Below are positions 16,286 to 25,803 of a DNA stretch of 64,000 bases, one piece after another. A program made the translations under genes and the position numbers. Within the stretch, counting starts at the first letter, position 1. Each line of letters starts with the position of its first letter. A model generated the notes under the pieces. That model had not been told where the DNA came from and did no database searches. It saw nothing but the letters and a program-made list of their open reading frames with translations. This DNA is from Litoribrevibacter euphylliae (lineage in GTDB: Bacteria > Pseudomonadota > Gammaproteobacteria > Pseudomonadales > Litoribrevibacteraceae): positions 1,240,001 to 1,304,000 of the forward strand of contig NZ_JBHRSZ010000002.1 of NCBI RefSeq assembly GCF_042646085.1, written 5' to 3'.

Positions 16286-19200
16286 CTATCCCTGACTCCT
16301 AAACCGATTGATTGCCAAAAGTCTTATTACCAGTAAAGACAACAAGCCGAGAATTGCCCAGAAACCAAACACACCACCCGAGCCAGACGGCTGATCATCC
16401 GGTGCAGACAAGGACACCTCAGACGAAGACGCCGGAATCGCCGAAACTCCGCTTGGGTCTTCAATAACACCATTAGCCACGCCATCAGCATCGTTCGGGC
16501 CACCGTCAGAAATGTTCAATTGCACACAATCCGCGAAACGCAATAAACCGGTTTGGTAGGCCTCATCGCCCGGTGCAGGGCACACTCCATCCACTCGATT
16601 GGCGGACTCGATAAAGTCGGTACTGTTTTCGATAAACTCAAACCACTGCCCTTGCGAAAACTTACGGTAGCTGGCATCGGAAGGCACACTTTGCGCGAGC
16701 GGAATAACGATGCGCGCCACCCGATTGGCTTCGGTTAACCCTTTCACCACGAAGTCATACAAGCCACCAACCACAGAGTAATCCCCATCGGTCACCACAT
16801 TACCCTCGCCGTCGGTCATATCCTGGGCGCGAACAAAAGCTCCGCCCTGACCTTTTCTTAGGGCAGTACGCCCCATGGACATTTGCAAACCGGATTCAAC
16901 CGCCATTAAGTTGGTCGCTTCTGAGCCAGACGTGCCAGCAGATAAACGCGTAGCGTCATTGATTGCATCTTGATAGTCCGGCACGCCATCGCCATCGGAA
17001 TCAGCCAGACCTTCCGTAAGGTCATCTATGCCATCACCGTCAGAGTCGGTAGCCGCATCCAATGTTGGCGAGGTACTTCCGACTAAGAAGGACACAGACA
17101 ATTCCGAGTTCAAAATCTCGTCAGACACGGAGACACTAACATCGTACAGTTCACCCGCCGTTAACTGTTGCGGATCAAAACTGCGGCTTTCCTGTACCTC
17201 GGCCACCCCTGCGGTTAAGGCTCCGGCAATGGCTTCCACATCCCAAGTCAGCGTCAGGTCATCATTGTTTGCATCGCTGGCGGTGGCCGATATCGTCACC
17301 TCACCGCCATCCTGATATACCTGACTGGCGGTCAAGCCATTTTGGCGGATGGTTACCGAGAGTTGAGGCGCGACATTGCGATCCACAATCAAGACTTTGT
17401 ATGCGGACACGCTGCCGAAATACGCACCATCACTGATGGACGATACCGACAAGGTTAGAGTTTCATCGCTTTCGGTGATTTGATCAGGGTTTATCGTTAC
17501 GGCCACGGTCGCGGCGTTGGATTCGTCAATCTCAACTTGAGTCGCCGCCAGAGTAAAGTCCGAAGACGAGGTGCTACCTGATGTTGCCAAGGAAACCGTA
17601 ACTGGATACGCCGTCGCATTACCGCTTAAGGTCAATGGAATCTCAAAGCTGTTGCCTTCACCAGAAACACGAGATCCACCAAATATTAATGCAGGTTTTA
17701 ACTGAATACTCTGAGTCACGGTCGCCGTATTGCCAGCCTCATCAGAAGCCTGCCATACCAACTCATAAGCCCCTGGTCGGAGTGCAGTTTCCCCTTCGAT
17801 TAAGGTCACAGTAACAATGCCATCGTTAGCATCTCGGGCACTGACATCAAGATCCAGCTGCGTAATAAAGTTCACGGCATTGATCACCAGCGGAGTCTCA
17901 AGTGAAATCACGGGGGCCACATTATCAATGGCGATGGTTTCACAGATATCATCCTGTTGACTCACGCAGATTTCAGACTCTTGCAGATTGGTGAGGCCGT
18001 CATTATCAAGATCCAGTACCGCATCATCAGCATCGAGCGGGTCTAAGTCATTCGCAGTTTCTATGATGTCCGGGATTCCATCATTATCGTCGTCGCTATC
18101 GCAAACATCACCCAGGTCATCCAGATCTGTATCAAGCTGATCAAGATTGGCGATATTCGGGCAATTGTCGTCATAATCCGCGACCGTATCTTCGTCGCTG
18201 TCCAGCAAGGCCACATTCAAAATCAGGGTTAATATTCTGGCTGATACGCCATCTTCCAAGCCATCCGCCACGCGAAGGGTAGATGTATAACTGCCTGCAG
18301 ACTCGGCTTCCGGCGTCCATGCCAACACACCGGTGTTCGAGATCGTTAAGCCCGTCGGTGCCGTCAGCAATTCAAAGGTGATGCTATCACCGTCGTTATC
18401 ATCGTCTACATCCGTTACCGCCAATTGCAGTTGCCAAGGCGTTAATTCCACCAGCGATTGAATACCCGGATTAGTCAGCTCCACCGCATCATTCACAGGT
18501 GTTACTGAGATAGAGAACGACTGCTCAGCATTAAATTCACCATCGGTTACTACCAAGGCCACCGATGCTGAGGTGATGCCATTTTCTGGTACCCACTCAA
18601 TAAGGCCATCCACACTTACCGTCATGCCTTCGGGCGCTTGTGAGAAAAGATAAAGCAGAGGATCGCCTTCGGGATCAGTTGCCATGACCTGATATTGATA
18701 GCTTTCGTCTTCGGTAGCGTCTGTGCCTGGGGTGCTGGAAATCACCGGCGTTTCATTTACCGGCGTCACCAGAACCGTAAAGCTGTGACTCACTTGGCTT
18801 GTCCCATCACTGACACGGACATCGACGTTCTCAGAAGTGATGCCCTCAGTGGGCGTCCATGCAATCAACCCCGTGTCACTGTCGATGGTCATGCCCGTCG
18901 GTGCCGTGGTCAAACTAAAACTGATGGCGTCGCCTTCTTCATCGGTGGCGTCCACATCGTATTCATAGGCAATGTCTTCGGTGGCGGTTGTAACCGCTGT
19001 TGATGTCACTACTGGAGCATCATTTACCGCCGTCACACTGACTGTAAAGAGTTCGGTATCCGGTTGCGCGTCACTTTCACCACCGTCGGAAACGATCAGG
19101 GTCACTTCCCCTGAACTGGTGATACCATGCGTTGGCGTCCAGCTGATCAAACCTGTCGCTGATACCGTCATTCCCGTTGGCGCATTGGTTAAATCAAAAC

Positions 19201-21187
19201 TTAGATCGATGCCATTGTTTTGATCGTCCGGATCATCCACTGCCACTTGGTAACTGTATTCCACGTCTTCAGTGGCGGTGGTTCCGGCGCTGGAAGTAAT
19301 GACCGGCGGATCGTTCACACTGTCCACCGCAATCGTCCAATCCTGAGTTGCTGCGGCGGCGCCGTCTTCACCTCCGTCCGCAGCAATCACAGTCACAACG
19401 CCCGAGGTGGTAGTGTTATCTCCCGGCGTCCAGGTAACTAAGCCTGTACTGGAAACCGTCATACCACTGGGTTCGTTCGCCAATGAAAAGCTGATGTCGG
19501 TGCCGTTGTTGGTGTCGTCCGGGTCGGAGATGGTGACTTGATACGAATATAGCACTGCTTCAATGGCCGAGGTGGATGGGCTTGAGGTAATGGATGGTGC
19601 ATCATTGACGGCAGTGACCGTCACCGTAAATTGTTCACTGTCGCTGGTTGCGCCGTCTTCACCACCATCTTCGACGCTCACCGTCACCTGTCCGGAGGTA
19701 GTAATGCCTTCCGTGGCAGTCCATGTGATCAAGCCTGTGCTTGATATCGTCATACCCGTCGGTTGATTGCTCAACGAGAAACTGAGGTCAGTGCCATTGT
19801 TGCTGTCGTCCGGGTCAGTCACATCCACCTGATAGCTGTACTCCACATCTTCAGACGCAGAGGTTCCGGCGGTTGAGCTGATAACCGGTGAATCGTTGAC
19901 CGATGTTACCGATACCGTAAAGATCTCACTGTCACTGGTGGCACCATTTTCACCACCGTCTTGTACCGTCACAGTCACCGCTCCGGATGTACTGACGCCT
20001 TCAGTAGGCGTCCAGGTCACCAAGCCCGTTGAAGAGACCGTCATGCCCGCCGGTTCGTTGGAGAGCGAGAAAGTTAAGTCGGTGCCATTGTTGGAGTCGT
20101 CCGGGTCAGAAACCGTCAATTGATAGGAATATTGCTGATCTTCCATCGCCGCAGTGCCTGCAGTCGAGGTAATACTGGGCGAATCATTTACGGCTGTAAC
20201 AGAGACGGTAAAGATTTCACTGTCTCCGGTTGCGCCATCTTCCCCGCCGTCTTCCACGGTGACGGTCACAGAACCCGAGGTCGTTACGCCTTCGGTGGGT
20301 GTCCAGGTGACCAGGCCGGTAGTCGACACAGACATGCCCGCCGGTTCGTTGGTTAACGAGAAGGTTAAATCGGTACCGTTGTTGGAATCGTCAGGGTCAG
20401 TGATGGTGAGCTGATAGGAGTACTGTTGATCTTCCGTAGCTGCAGTGTCAGCGGTTGACGTAATCGTTGGGCCGACATTGCAATCACTGGTGGTAAAATT
20501 GAGCGTCGAACCATTATCACTGCCTTCCGAGTTAGTACCTTCCAAACGGAAATAATAGGTCGTACCACAATCGAGGCCGGTTTGGGTCGCCGAAACCGCC
20601 CCCGAAGACGTCCCTCCGCCGGTACCAGACGGCGAAGATGCGGACTTATTAGAGGTTAAGCTCATGGAACTGAGGCCATAAGCAAAGGTCATCGTGGTGT
20701 TAGCTCCGTTCTCAAATACAGAGCCATTGAAGGTCGCCTGATACTTACTGACCGAACTGGCCGCACTGGTGGTCACCGCCGGAGCCGCATGTTCCAGCCC
20801 GCCATCGGAGACCCATTGAGCGATTAAGCTTTTCTCTGACGCGTTCAGCGCACCGTTGGGCGGCATGGTACCAGCATTGACCCGAAAACTGGCGCGCACA
20901 TGGTTGGCATCATCACCATCGATCATGCCACTAGAATCAAGATCAGCCACCGTGGCAGTGGCTTCCGCATAATTATCAAAGTTGACACCATCCGGCGCAG
21001 AGCTCCTCGCTACAGCCCCAACCAAGGCGCTATTGTGACACCCCGTACACACCTGAACGCTGTTGCTGTTAAAGATGTTGGCAAGCACCCCGTCCGTCCC
21101 GTTATAGGTTACAACGGCATGGGCCAAGGAAGTACACATCCCCCAGACCAACGGATACTTAATAGATGAGAAAAGAATCTTCTTCAC
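16286..21187 (-). CDS. Giant Ig-repeat surface cytochrome with GlyGly-CTERM tail
   Basis: Exported protein of 1633 residues. In order: signal peptide to about 24; a monoheme cytochrome c domain with CTGCH (47-51) and probable distal Met108; a fibronectin-like domain (135-235); eight He_PIG/cadherin-like Ig repeats (about 239-990, seven closely alike); a TSP3 calcium-binding segment (DSDEDTVADYDDNCPNIANL and following); an HYR-like and a Calx-beta-like domain; a PKD-like domain; a second TSP3 stretch; a choice-of-anchor-U-like domain (LNISDGGPNDADGVANGVIE); and a Gly-rich GlyGly-CTERM helix with basic end, the signal for rhombosortase processing. First gene of a three-gene operon. Predicted cell-surface or released redox protein. 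Confidence 0.8.
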   Translation of the reverse strand: MKKILFSSIKYPLVWGMCTSLAHAVVTYNGTDGVLANIFNSNSVQVCTGCHNSALVGAVARSSAPDGVNFDNYAEATATVADLDSSGMIDGDDANHVRASFRVNAGTMPPNGALNASEKSLIAQWVSDGGLEHAAPAVTTSAASSVSKYQATFNGSVFENGANTTMTFAYGLSSMSLTSNKSASSPSGTGGGTSSGAVSATQTGLDCGTTYYFRLEGTNSEGSDNGSTLNFTTSDCNVGPTITSTADTAATEDQQYSYQLTITDPDDSNNGTDLTFSLTNEPAGMSVSTTGLVTWTPTEGVTTSGSVTVTVEDGGEDGATGDSEIFTVSVTAVNDSPSITSTAGTAAMEDQQYSYQLTVSDPDDSNNGTDLTFSLSNEPAGMTVSSTGLVTWTPTEGVSTSGAVTVTVQDGGENGATSDSEIFTVSVTSVNDSPVISSTAGTSASEDVEYSYQVDVTDPDDSNNGTDLSFSLSNQPTGMTISSTGLITWTATEGITTSGQVTVSVEDGGEDGATSDSEQFTVTVTAVNDAPSITSSPSTSAIEAVLYSYQVTISDPDDTNNGTDISFSLANEPSGMTVSSTGLVTWTPGDNTTTSGVVTVIAADGGEDGAAAATQDWTIAVDSVNDPPVITSSAGTTATEDVEYSYQVAVDDPDDQNNGIDLSFDLTNAPTGMTVSATGLISWTPTHGITSSGEVTLIVSDGGESDAQPDTELFTVSVTAVNDAPVVTSTAVTTATEDIAYEYDVDATDEEGDAISFSLTTAPTGMTIDSDTGLIAWTPTEGITSENVDVRVSDGTSQVSHSFTVLVTPVNETPVISSTPGTDATEDESYQYQVMATDPEGDPLLYLFSQAPEGMTVSVDGLIEWVPENGITSASVALVVTDGEFNAEQSFSISVTPVNDAVELTNPGIQSLVELTPWQLQLAVTDVDDDNDGDSITFELLTAPTGLTISNTGVLAWTPEAESAGSYTSTLRVADGLEDGVSARILTLILNVALLDSDEDTVADYDDNCPNIANLDQLDTDLDDLGDVCDSDDDNDGIPDIIETANDLDPLDADDAVLDLDNDGLTNLQESEICVSQQDDICETIAIDNVAPVISLETPLVINAVNFITQLDLDVSARDANDGIVTVTLIEGETALRPGAYELVWQASDEAGNTATVTQSIQLKPALIFGGSRVSGEGNSFEIPLTLSGNATAYPVTVSLATSGSTSSSDFTLAATQVEIDESNAATVAVTINPDQITESDETLTLSVSSISDGAYFGSVSAYKVLIVDRNVAPQLSVTIRQNGLTASQVYQDGGEVTISATASDANNDDLTLTWDVEAIAGALTAGVAEVQESRSFDPQQLTAGELYDVSVSVSDEILNSELSVSFLVGSTSPTLDAATDSDGDGIDDLTEGLADSDGDGVPDYQDAINDATRLSAGTSGSEATNLMAVESGLQMSMGRTALRKGQGGAFVRAQDMTDGEGNVVTDGDYSVVGGLYDFVVKGLTEANRVARIVIPLAQSVPSDASYRKFSQGQWFEFIENSTDFIESANRVDGVCPAPGDEAYQTGLLRFADCVQLNISDGGPNDADGVANGVIEDPSGVSAIPASSSEVSLSAPDDQPSGSGGVFGFWAILGLLSLLVIRLLAINRFRSQG
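18490..20473 (-). repeat. Tandem Ig-like repeats within the giant surface protein
   Basis: Seven units of about 88-98 codons, each beginning with P-x-I-x-S and ending T-A-V-N-D, are repeated nearly identically in protein and closely in DNA (motifs such as DPDDSNNGTDL and GLVTWTPTEG recur). Copy number may vary by recombination. Confidence 0.85.
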
Positions 21188-21340
21188 AGGTACACCAAAA
21201 GCTGACTACTTTTCTCAGTCTAGCCATTCTCTGAACGTCGATACCGACATTGCTTACCCAAATTTAGAACACATATTTTCACAATCAGAATAGTGGGCCG
21301 AAAGATGAACGTCAGAAGATGAAAGGCGGGAGATGAAAAC

Positions 21341-22645
21341 TCAACTAAACGAAGAGCCTGGGACTTTAACGAAAGGCCTTGTTTCAGAGACTTTCACGCA
21401 GTTACGGCCCGCTTGCTTAGCACGATAAAGGGCTCCATCTGCGTCATTAAGCAAATCCGTAAAGCTCTGATTTAAACTCAGCGTGGCGATGCCAATACTG
21501 ATGGTAATTGGAACGTCTTCCCCCTGATTAATAAAAGGTTGTTCTTTTAATCGGGCCTGAATTCGCTGAGCTAATTCCGACGCGCCGGTAATGTCCGTGT
21601 GTGGCAATAAGATCACAAATTCCTCACCACCATAGCGAGCAATGAGATCATTCTCCCGCATTTCGGCTTCGCTGAGACGGCACAAATGAATCAGTACTTG
21701 ATCACCCACTGCATGGCCGTAGGTATCGTTGATCTTCTTGAAGTGATCGGCATCGAACAGTAATACCGTCAAGGGTTCTTGGTGACGCAGCGATCTTGCC
21801 ATTTCCAGCTCGGCCTGTTCCATCAACTTACGACGGTTAGAGACCTGAGTTAACGGGTCGGTACTGGCAATGTGTTTCAAGGCATAGGTTCGCTGATCAA
21901 TCTCTTTTTGCAGCGCGTCCCGTGAAATGGTCGTTTCTTCGAGGGTTTTCTGCATATGATTAAACTCACGGATAAATTCTGCAAATTCATCCGCGCCTAC
22001 ACTGGCAAGCTTGGTGCTGAAATTCCCGGCCTCCATTTCTTTTACGCCGCCTTTTAATAAATCCAGATAATTTCTGAGACGAATGGAAAGGCTCACCGCA
22101 AGCGCAGTAAGTAATACCGACCCCACCAACAACATAGTGGCAATCATGTAGATCTGATCGAGTTGACTCTCTCGTAACGACTGCCGCGCCAACAGCACCA
22201 GCTGATTGGAGTCTTCAACGATGGTTTCCAACTGAGCAATGAGTTTTTCACGGAAGTGGCGGCGTAAGGCATGAGTTTCAGGTTTGGGGTCACGCGATAA
22301 ATACTGTAAGCGTTCAAATAAAACATTGAGGCCGCGATTAAGCCCCTGAATACTGTTCAGCAAGGTTTGTTGTTCTGGTGGCAACGACGGCGAATCATGC
22401 AACACCACGGTTAGCTGTTTGTGGCGTTCTTCCCAACGTTTGATGTAATCACGGCTGGGATTTTCCTCATAAAGCAATAAATTACTTTCGAGGTGGCTGA
22501 CCAGACTATTGATTTCTGCCACATAACCTTCACGTTCAAACACAGCATCCGATTGCTTCCAAACCCAATACAAGCTAACGAAAATACACAGGGTGATGAA
22601 CACCACCCCCGTGGGAAACATATAGAGCTGTGTCTTAAGCTTCAT
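21341..22645 (-). CDS. Membrane-bound diguanylate cyclase (HAMP-GGDEF)
   Basis: Inner-membrane protein of 434 residues that makes cyclic di-GMP. Transmembrane helices at about 9-29 and 164-187 bracket a helical periplasmic sensor region; a HAMP-like linker follows, then a coiled coil and the GGDEF domain (about 262-425). The active site reads GGEEF and the inhibitory I-site RxxD is present five residues before it (REND), so the enzyme should be active and feedback-inhibited. It lies 26 bp after the binding-protein gene on the same strand, which suggests the binding protein feeds it a ligand signal. Confidence 0.9.
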   Translation of the reverse strand: MKLKTQLYMFPTGVVFITLCIFVSLYWVWKQSDAVFEREGYVAEINSLVSHLESNLLLYEENPSRDYIKRWEERHKQLTVVLHDSPSLPPEQQTLLNSIQGLNRGLNVLFERLQYLSRDPKPETHALRRHFREKLIAQLETIVEDSNQLVLLARQSLRESQLDQIYMIATMLLVGSVLLTALAVSLSIRLRNYLDLLKGGVKEMEAGNFSTKLASVGADEFAEFIREFNHMQKTLEETTISRDALQKEIDQRTYALKHIASTDPLTQVSNRRKLMEQAELEMARSLRHQEPLTVLLFDADHFKKINDTYGHAVGDQVLIHLCRLSEAEMRENDLIARYGGEEFVILLPHTDITGASELAQRIQARLKEQPFINQGEDVPITISIGIATLSLNQSFTDLLNDADGALYRAKQAGRNCVKVSETRPFVKVPGSSFS

Positions 22646-22671
22646 TCAATCAGTAGTCCACATGCTTCAAG

Positions 22672-23709
22672 TTATTCTAGATTTCCTTGCAACGAAGCGG
22701 CTTCCGGTTTGATTTTTGCCAAAGGGCCAGGATCTAGCACCTTCATGAAATCAGGCGCTTCCGTCTTTTGAGTTCCGCCGGTTTGAACCACCCACTGCGC
22801 CTGACTCTCCAAATTCATCAGCAACGATTTATTTAAGGATAGCTTGAATATGTAGTCCGGCCACATCCAAAAAATAAAGTCGCTTTCCAAGCTCAACCGT
22901 CGGCCAATGACATTCTGGGTTTGTGACGGGTTACTGGAAATATAATCAATGGCATCACTCAAAGCACTAAGAACACACGCGCTTTTCACGGGTTGTGCTG
23001 CCATATTTTTCTTATTGCCAATCAAATTAAAACTTAATGAATAAAGATTTTTAGTCGGTAAGACATTGGCACTACCGTCCAACAGTTGAACGGTTTTATA
23101 GCCATAAGGTTCCCAAGGGACGATGGCATCGACCTCACCACTGGCCAGCATTTGAGGCATGGTATCTGGTGTTGCATTGATCAGTGTGACATTAGCTATA
23201 TCAACGCCTTCGAGCGCCAGATAGGTGGTTAAGAAATACTCACTGGCGGAATTCTTATATACCGCAATTTTGCGGTTAACAAAGTCCCCGCCCTGAATTA
23301 ATGAAGAATCTTCCCGCGTAATAAACTTCACATCGTTATCGGCCTGCACAAAGCTGGCTAAGGTGACAAAATCAGAACGATCAAACGCGTTATAAACGAT
23401 GACCGAATCAGAACTGGTCGCAAAGTCGGCTTTTCCCGAAGCCATCATCTCAAAACTGCGTTTTCCGCCGACCACTTCCACCAGCTCTACGTTTGAACAA
23501 TGGGCATCGAAATAACCCATTTCATCGGCAATAAAAACCGGAGCTGATAACGGGGTTTTGGATACCGCAATTCGAATCGCTATATCGTCATGCAAGGCGC
23601 CTCTGGAAGAGGATAAGAAGACTGCACTCACAACCAGCCCAATCAGAATCACAATGGCCAAAACCCAATAATAACGATTAGGTTTCTGTGTCATTTGCTG
23701 AATATTCAA
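22672..23709 (-). CDS. Membrane-anchored NMT1/SsuA-like binding protein
   Basis: Protein of 345 residues with an N-terminal membrane helix (about 14-33) and an extracytoplasmic NMT1/THI5/SsuA-like substrate-binding domain: IRIAVSKTPLSAPVFIADEMGYF, ADFATSSDSVIVYNAFD, ALEGVDIANVTLIN, MLASGEVDAIVPWEPYG. The start TTG at 23709 is chosen because AAGGAG sits exactly 7 bases before it; the next ATG (23694) would be 22 bases from that site. No ABC permease or ATPase is adjacent. It precedes the diguanylate cyclase gene, so it may work as the ligand-sensing partner rather than in transport. Ligand unknown. Confidence 0.75.
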   Translation of the reverse strand: MNIQQMTQKPNRYYWVLAIVILIGLVVSAVFLSSSRGALHDDIAIRIAVSKTPLSAPVFIADEMGYFDAHCSNVELVEVVGGKRSFEMMASGKADFATSSDSVIVYNAFDRSDFVTLASFVQADNDVKFITREDSSLIQGGDFVNRKIAVYKNSASEYFLTTYLALEGVDIANVTLINATPDTMPQMLASGEVDAIVPWEPYGYKTVQLLDGSANVLPTKNLYSLSFNLIGNKKNMAAQPVKSACVLSALSDAIDYISSNPSQTQNVIGRRLSLESDFIFWMWPDYIFKLSLNKSLLMNLESQAQWVVQTGGTQKTEAPDFMKVLDPGPLAKIKPEAASLQGNLE

Positions 23710-24135
23710 TGCCGAGCTCCTTGGAAAACTGTATGAGATGGTTAGAAACGTGTGATTACGTTCCTAGCCTATTTAATGCAAGTTCAGTGTATTTTTTTAT
23801 AAACAATCTCATAAGTTTGATGAAAGAACAGCTCACTTACCAGAATACCCGAGGTAAGCTCTGTCCATCAGTTACAAGAATAGTCCAGCTCAAGTCGCTG
23901 GAAATCACTCATAACATCAGTCCAGCCGGGAATATCTGGAATAAACCAATCAACATCCCTTCGATATGAACGAAATCAACGTATGGAATAACAGCACCAA
24001 CCTCAGAGTTTTTTCAGTCATTTCCTAATTTAAAATCAGGCAAAGACTTACACATACAACTTACATCTGTAAGGCGGCTGGGATGCTCAAAACCTTAGAG
24101 AACGGCATCCGCACCTATATAGAGCACACAAACCT
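23710..24135. other. Intergenic region, 426 bp
   Basis: No gene is supported here; it lies between the start of the binding-protein gene and the end of the GlxA-type regulator. It should contain the promoter of the cyclase operon, but no clear -35/-10 pair is visible. Confidence 0.5.
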
Positions 24136-25122
24136 CTACCTTCTGCCTGACAAGTGAAAGACACTTTGGTCTCGATACTCTGAAGGCGCCACCCCCACAG
24201 TGCGCTTAAATAGCTTGCGGAAAAAACGCACATCCTCATAGCCAACGCTTAAGGCAATTTGCTCAACACTGTCGTTGCTTTTGGATAATAAACGCTTTGC
24301 TTGCTCGATTCGTAGCGCTTGCAGATACTCCAACGGCGCTTTGCCCGTCGCCTGTTTAAAACGACGCTTAAACTGACGTTCACTGAGATGAACACCCTCT
24401 GCCAACCCTGCGACTGAGGCATGTTTCCATTGCTGTTCCAGAGCATCCTGAACCTGATGAATCACCGTGTCCTGATGTTGTCGCGATGGCATAAAGTGCA
24501 TGTATTTCAGCTGACTGATTCGATCCAAGTCGATCAACATCAATTTAGCGACCTGTTCAGCCACTAAGTCGCCATAATCGTTTCGAATCAACATCAAGGT
24601 GATGTCCTGATAACTACTGGCACCGCCAGAACACCAGAGGTCATTTTCACGAGTGATCATTTGCGAGCAATCCAGGCGCACCTTGGGGTAAAGACGCTGA
24701 AAAGCCTCGGAGGTTGCCCAATGCGTGGTCGCACTCACCCCATCTAACACACCGGTCGCCGCCAACAAAAATGCGCCCGTACAAACACTGACTAAACGAG
24801 CCCCTTGCTGATGTTGCTGTCGCAGCCAAACTAAGGTTTTCGGATCAAAATTCAAGCTTCGCTCGTTGGGCTGACCAATGGCACCAATCACAATGCAATC
24901 ATAACGTCGCGAAACCTCAATACTAGACGCGCCCTGAAGCTCTAAACCTCCCAAGCAAGGTAACGGCTGAGCGTTTTCTGAGACAATCGAAACATGTAAA
25001 CGTTGTTCTTTCGCCACCAAAGAGTTGGCCAGAGCCAACATTTCTAGCGGTCCCGAGACCGACGTCAAAGGCCCGCCTCTCGGAGCAAAAATGGCAATGG
25101 ACTTGATCGCAGTAGAGTTCAT
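24136..25122 (-). CDS. GlxA-family transcriptional regulator (DJ-1/PfpI + AraC)
   Basis: Cytoplasmic regulator of 328 residues. The N-terminal half is a DJ-1/PfpI-type domain (SIAIFAPRGGPLTSVSGPLEM, LVSVCTGAFLLAATGVLDG, ATTHW) and the C-terminal about 105 residues are an AraC-type double helix-turn-helix (LAEGVHLSERQFKRRFKQAT, VEQIALSVGYEDVRFFRKLFK). The ATG at 25122 follows AGGTGAG; an upstream GTG at 25137 is less likely. It is divergent from the NTF2-like gene at 25289, a probable target. Relatives respond to small nitrogen or amine compounds; ligand here unknown. Confidence 0.85.
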   Translation of the reverse strand: MNSTAIKSIAIFAPRGGPLTSVSGPLEMLALANSLVAKEQRLHVSIVSENAQPLPCLGGLELQGASSIEVSRRYDCIVIGAIGQPNERSLNFDPKTLVWLRQQHQQGARLVSVCTGAFLLAATGVLDGVSATTHWATSEAFQRLYPKVRLDCSQMITRENDLWCSGGASSYQDITLMLIRNDYGDLVAEQVAKLMLIDLDRISQLKYMHFMPSRQHQDTVIHQVQDALEQQWKHASVAGLAEGVHLSERQFKRRFKQATGKAPLEYLQALRIEQAKRLLSKSNDSVEQIALSVGYEDVRFFRKLFKRTVGVAPSEYRDQSVFHLSGRR

Positions 25123-25288
25123 CGTAAGCACTCTCACCTAATTTTTAGTTCTTAATAACCCAATAAGACACATTCAACTACCTAAGTTGTCATTTATGTC
25201 ACTTATCACCCTGAAACACAAGGGACTAAAATACAAACCATCAGGAACCAACACGATCTATAGAAACCAAAAGAAAAGAGAAATCACC

Positions 25289-25780
25289 ATGGCCCAGCAG
25301 CAAACCAACGAACATAAAGCACTGATTGAAACACTGTACCGAGCTTTCCAGGCTAAAGACTTTAAAACCATGGGCGAGTGTTATCACCCAGACGCCTATT
25401 TCAAAGACGAAGCGTTTGAACTCAGGGGTAAGGAAATCGCGGCCATGTGGCACATGCTGGTGTCACGCGGTAAAGACCTGACGCTGGAGTTTTCTGTGTC
25501 AGAAAAGGCTGGCAACATCACCGCACACTGGGAGCCTAAATATACCTTCAGTCAGAGCGGCCGTTATGTGCATAACATCATTGATGCCGAATTCGAGTTC
25601 AAAGACGGTAAGATCTCTCGTCATCGTGATCGTTTCAATTTCTGGCGCTGGAGTCGCCAAGCCATAGGGGCTCCTGGCTATCTGTTGGGCTGGTCTGACT
25701 TTTTCCATAACAAAGTCCGAGCCACCGCCGGCGGCAGCCTTAAGGACTTTATCAAAAAACATCCTGAATACAGTAACTAG
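25289..25780 (+). CDS. SnoaL/NTF2-like protein
   Basis: Soluble protein of 163 residues with the SnoaL-like cone fold signature: LIETLYRAFQAKDFKTMGECYHPDAYFKDEAFELRGKEIAAMWHML, then strands FSVSEKAGNITAHWEPKYTFSQSGRYVHNIIDAEFEFKDGKISRHRDRFNFW. The ATG at 25289 is favoured because family homology begins there; the upstream GTG/ATG codons of the longer frame add a basic tail without pattern. Divergent from the GlxA-type regulator and tail-to-tail with a LysR gene. Enzymatic or binding function unknown. Confidence 0.75.
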   Translation: MAQQQTNEHKALIETLYRAFQAKDFKTMGECYHPDAYFKDEAFELRGKEIAAMWHMLVSRGKDLTLEFSVSEKAGNITAHWEPKYTFSQSGRYVHNIIDAEFEFKDGKISRHRDRFNFWRWSRQAIGAPGYLLGWSDFFHNKVRATAGGSLKDFIKKHPEYSN

Positions 25781-25803
25781 AGCCTGCAGGCATAAGCCCA
25801 TAT

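Noticed and set aside
18695..20414. Several plus-strand frames opposite the Ig repeats
   Set aside because: All are shadows of the repeated minus-strand coding sequence with repeated peptides and no ribosome sites.
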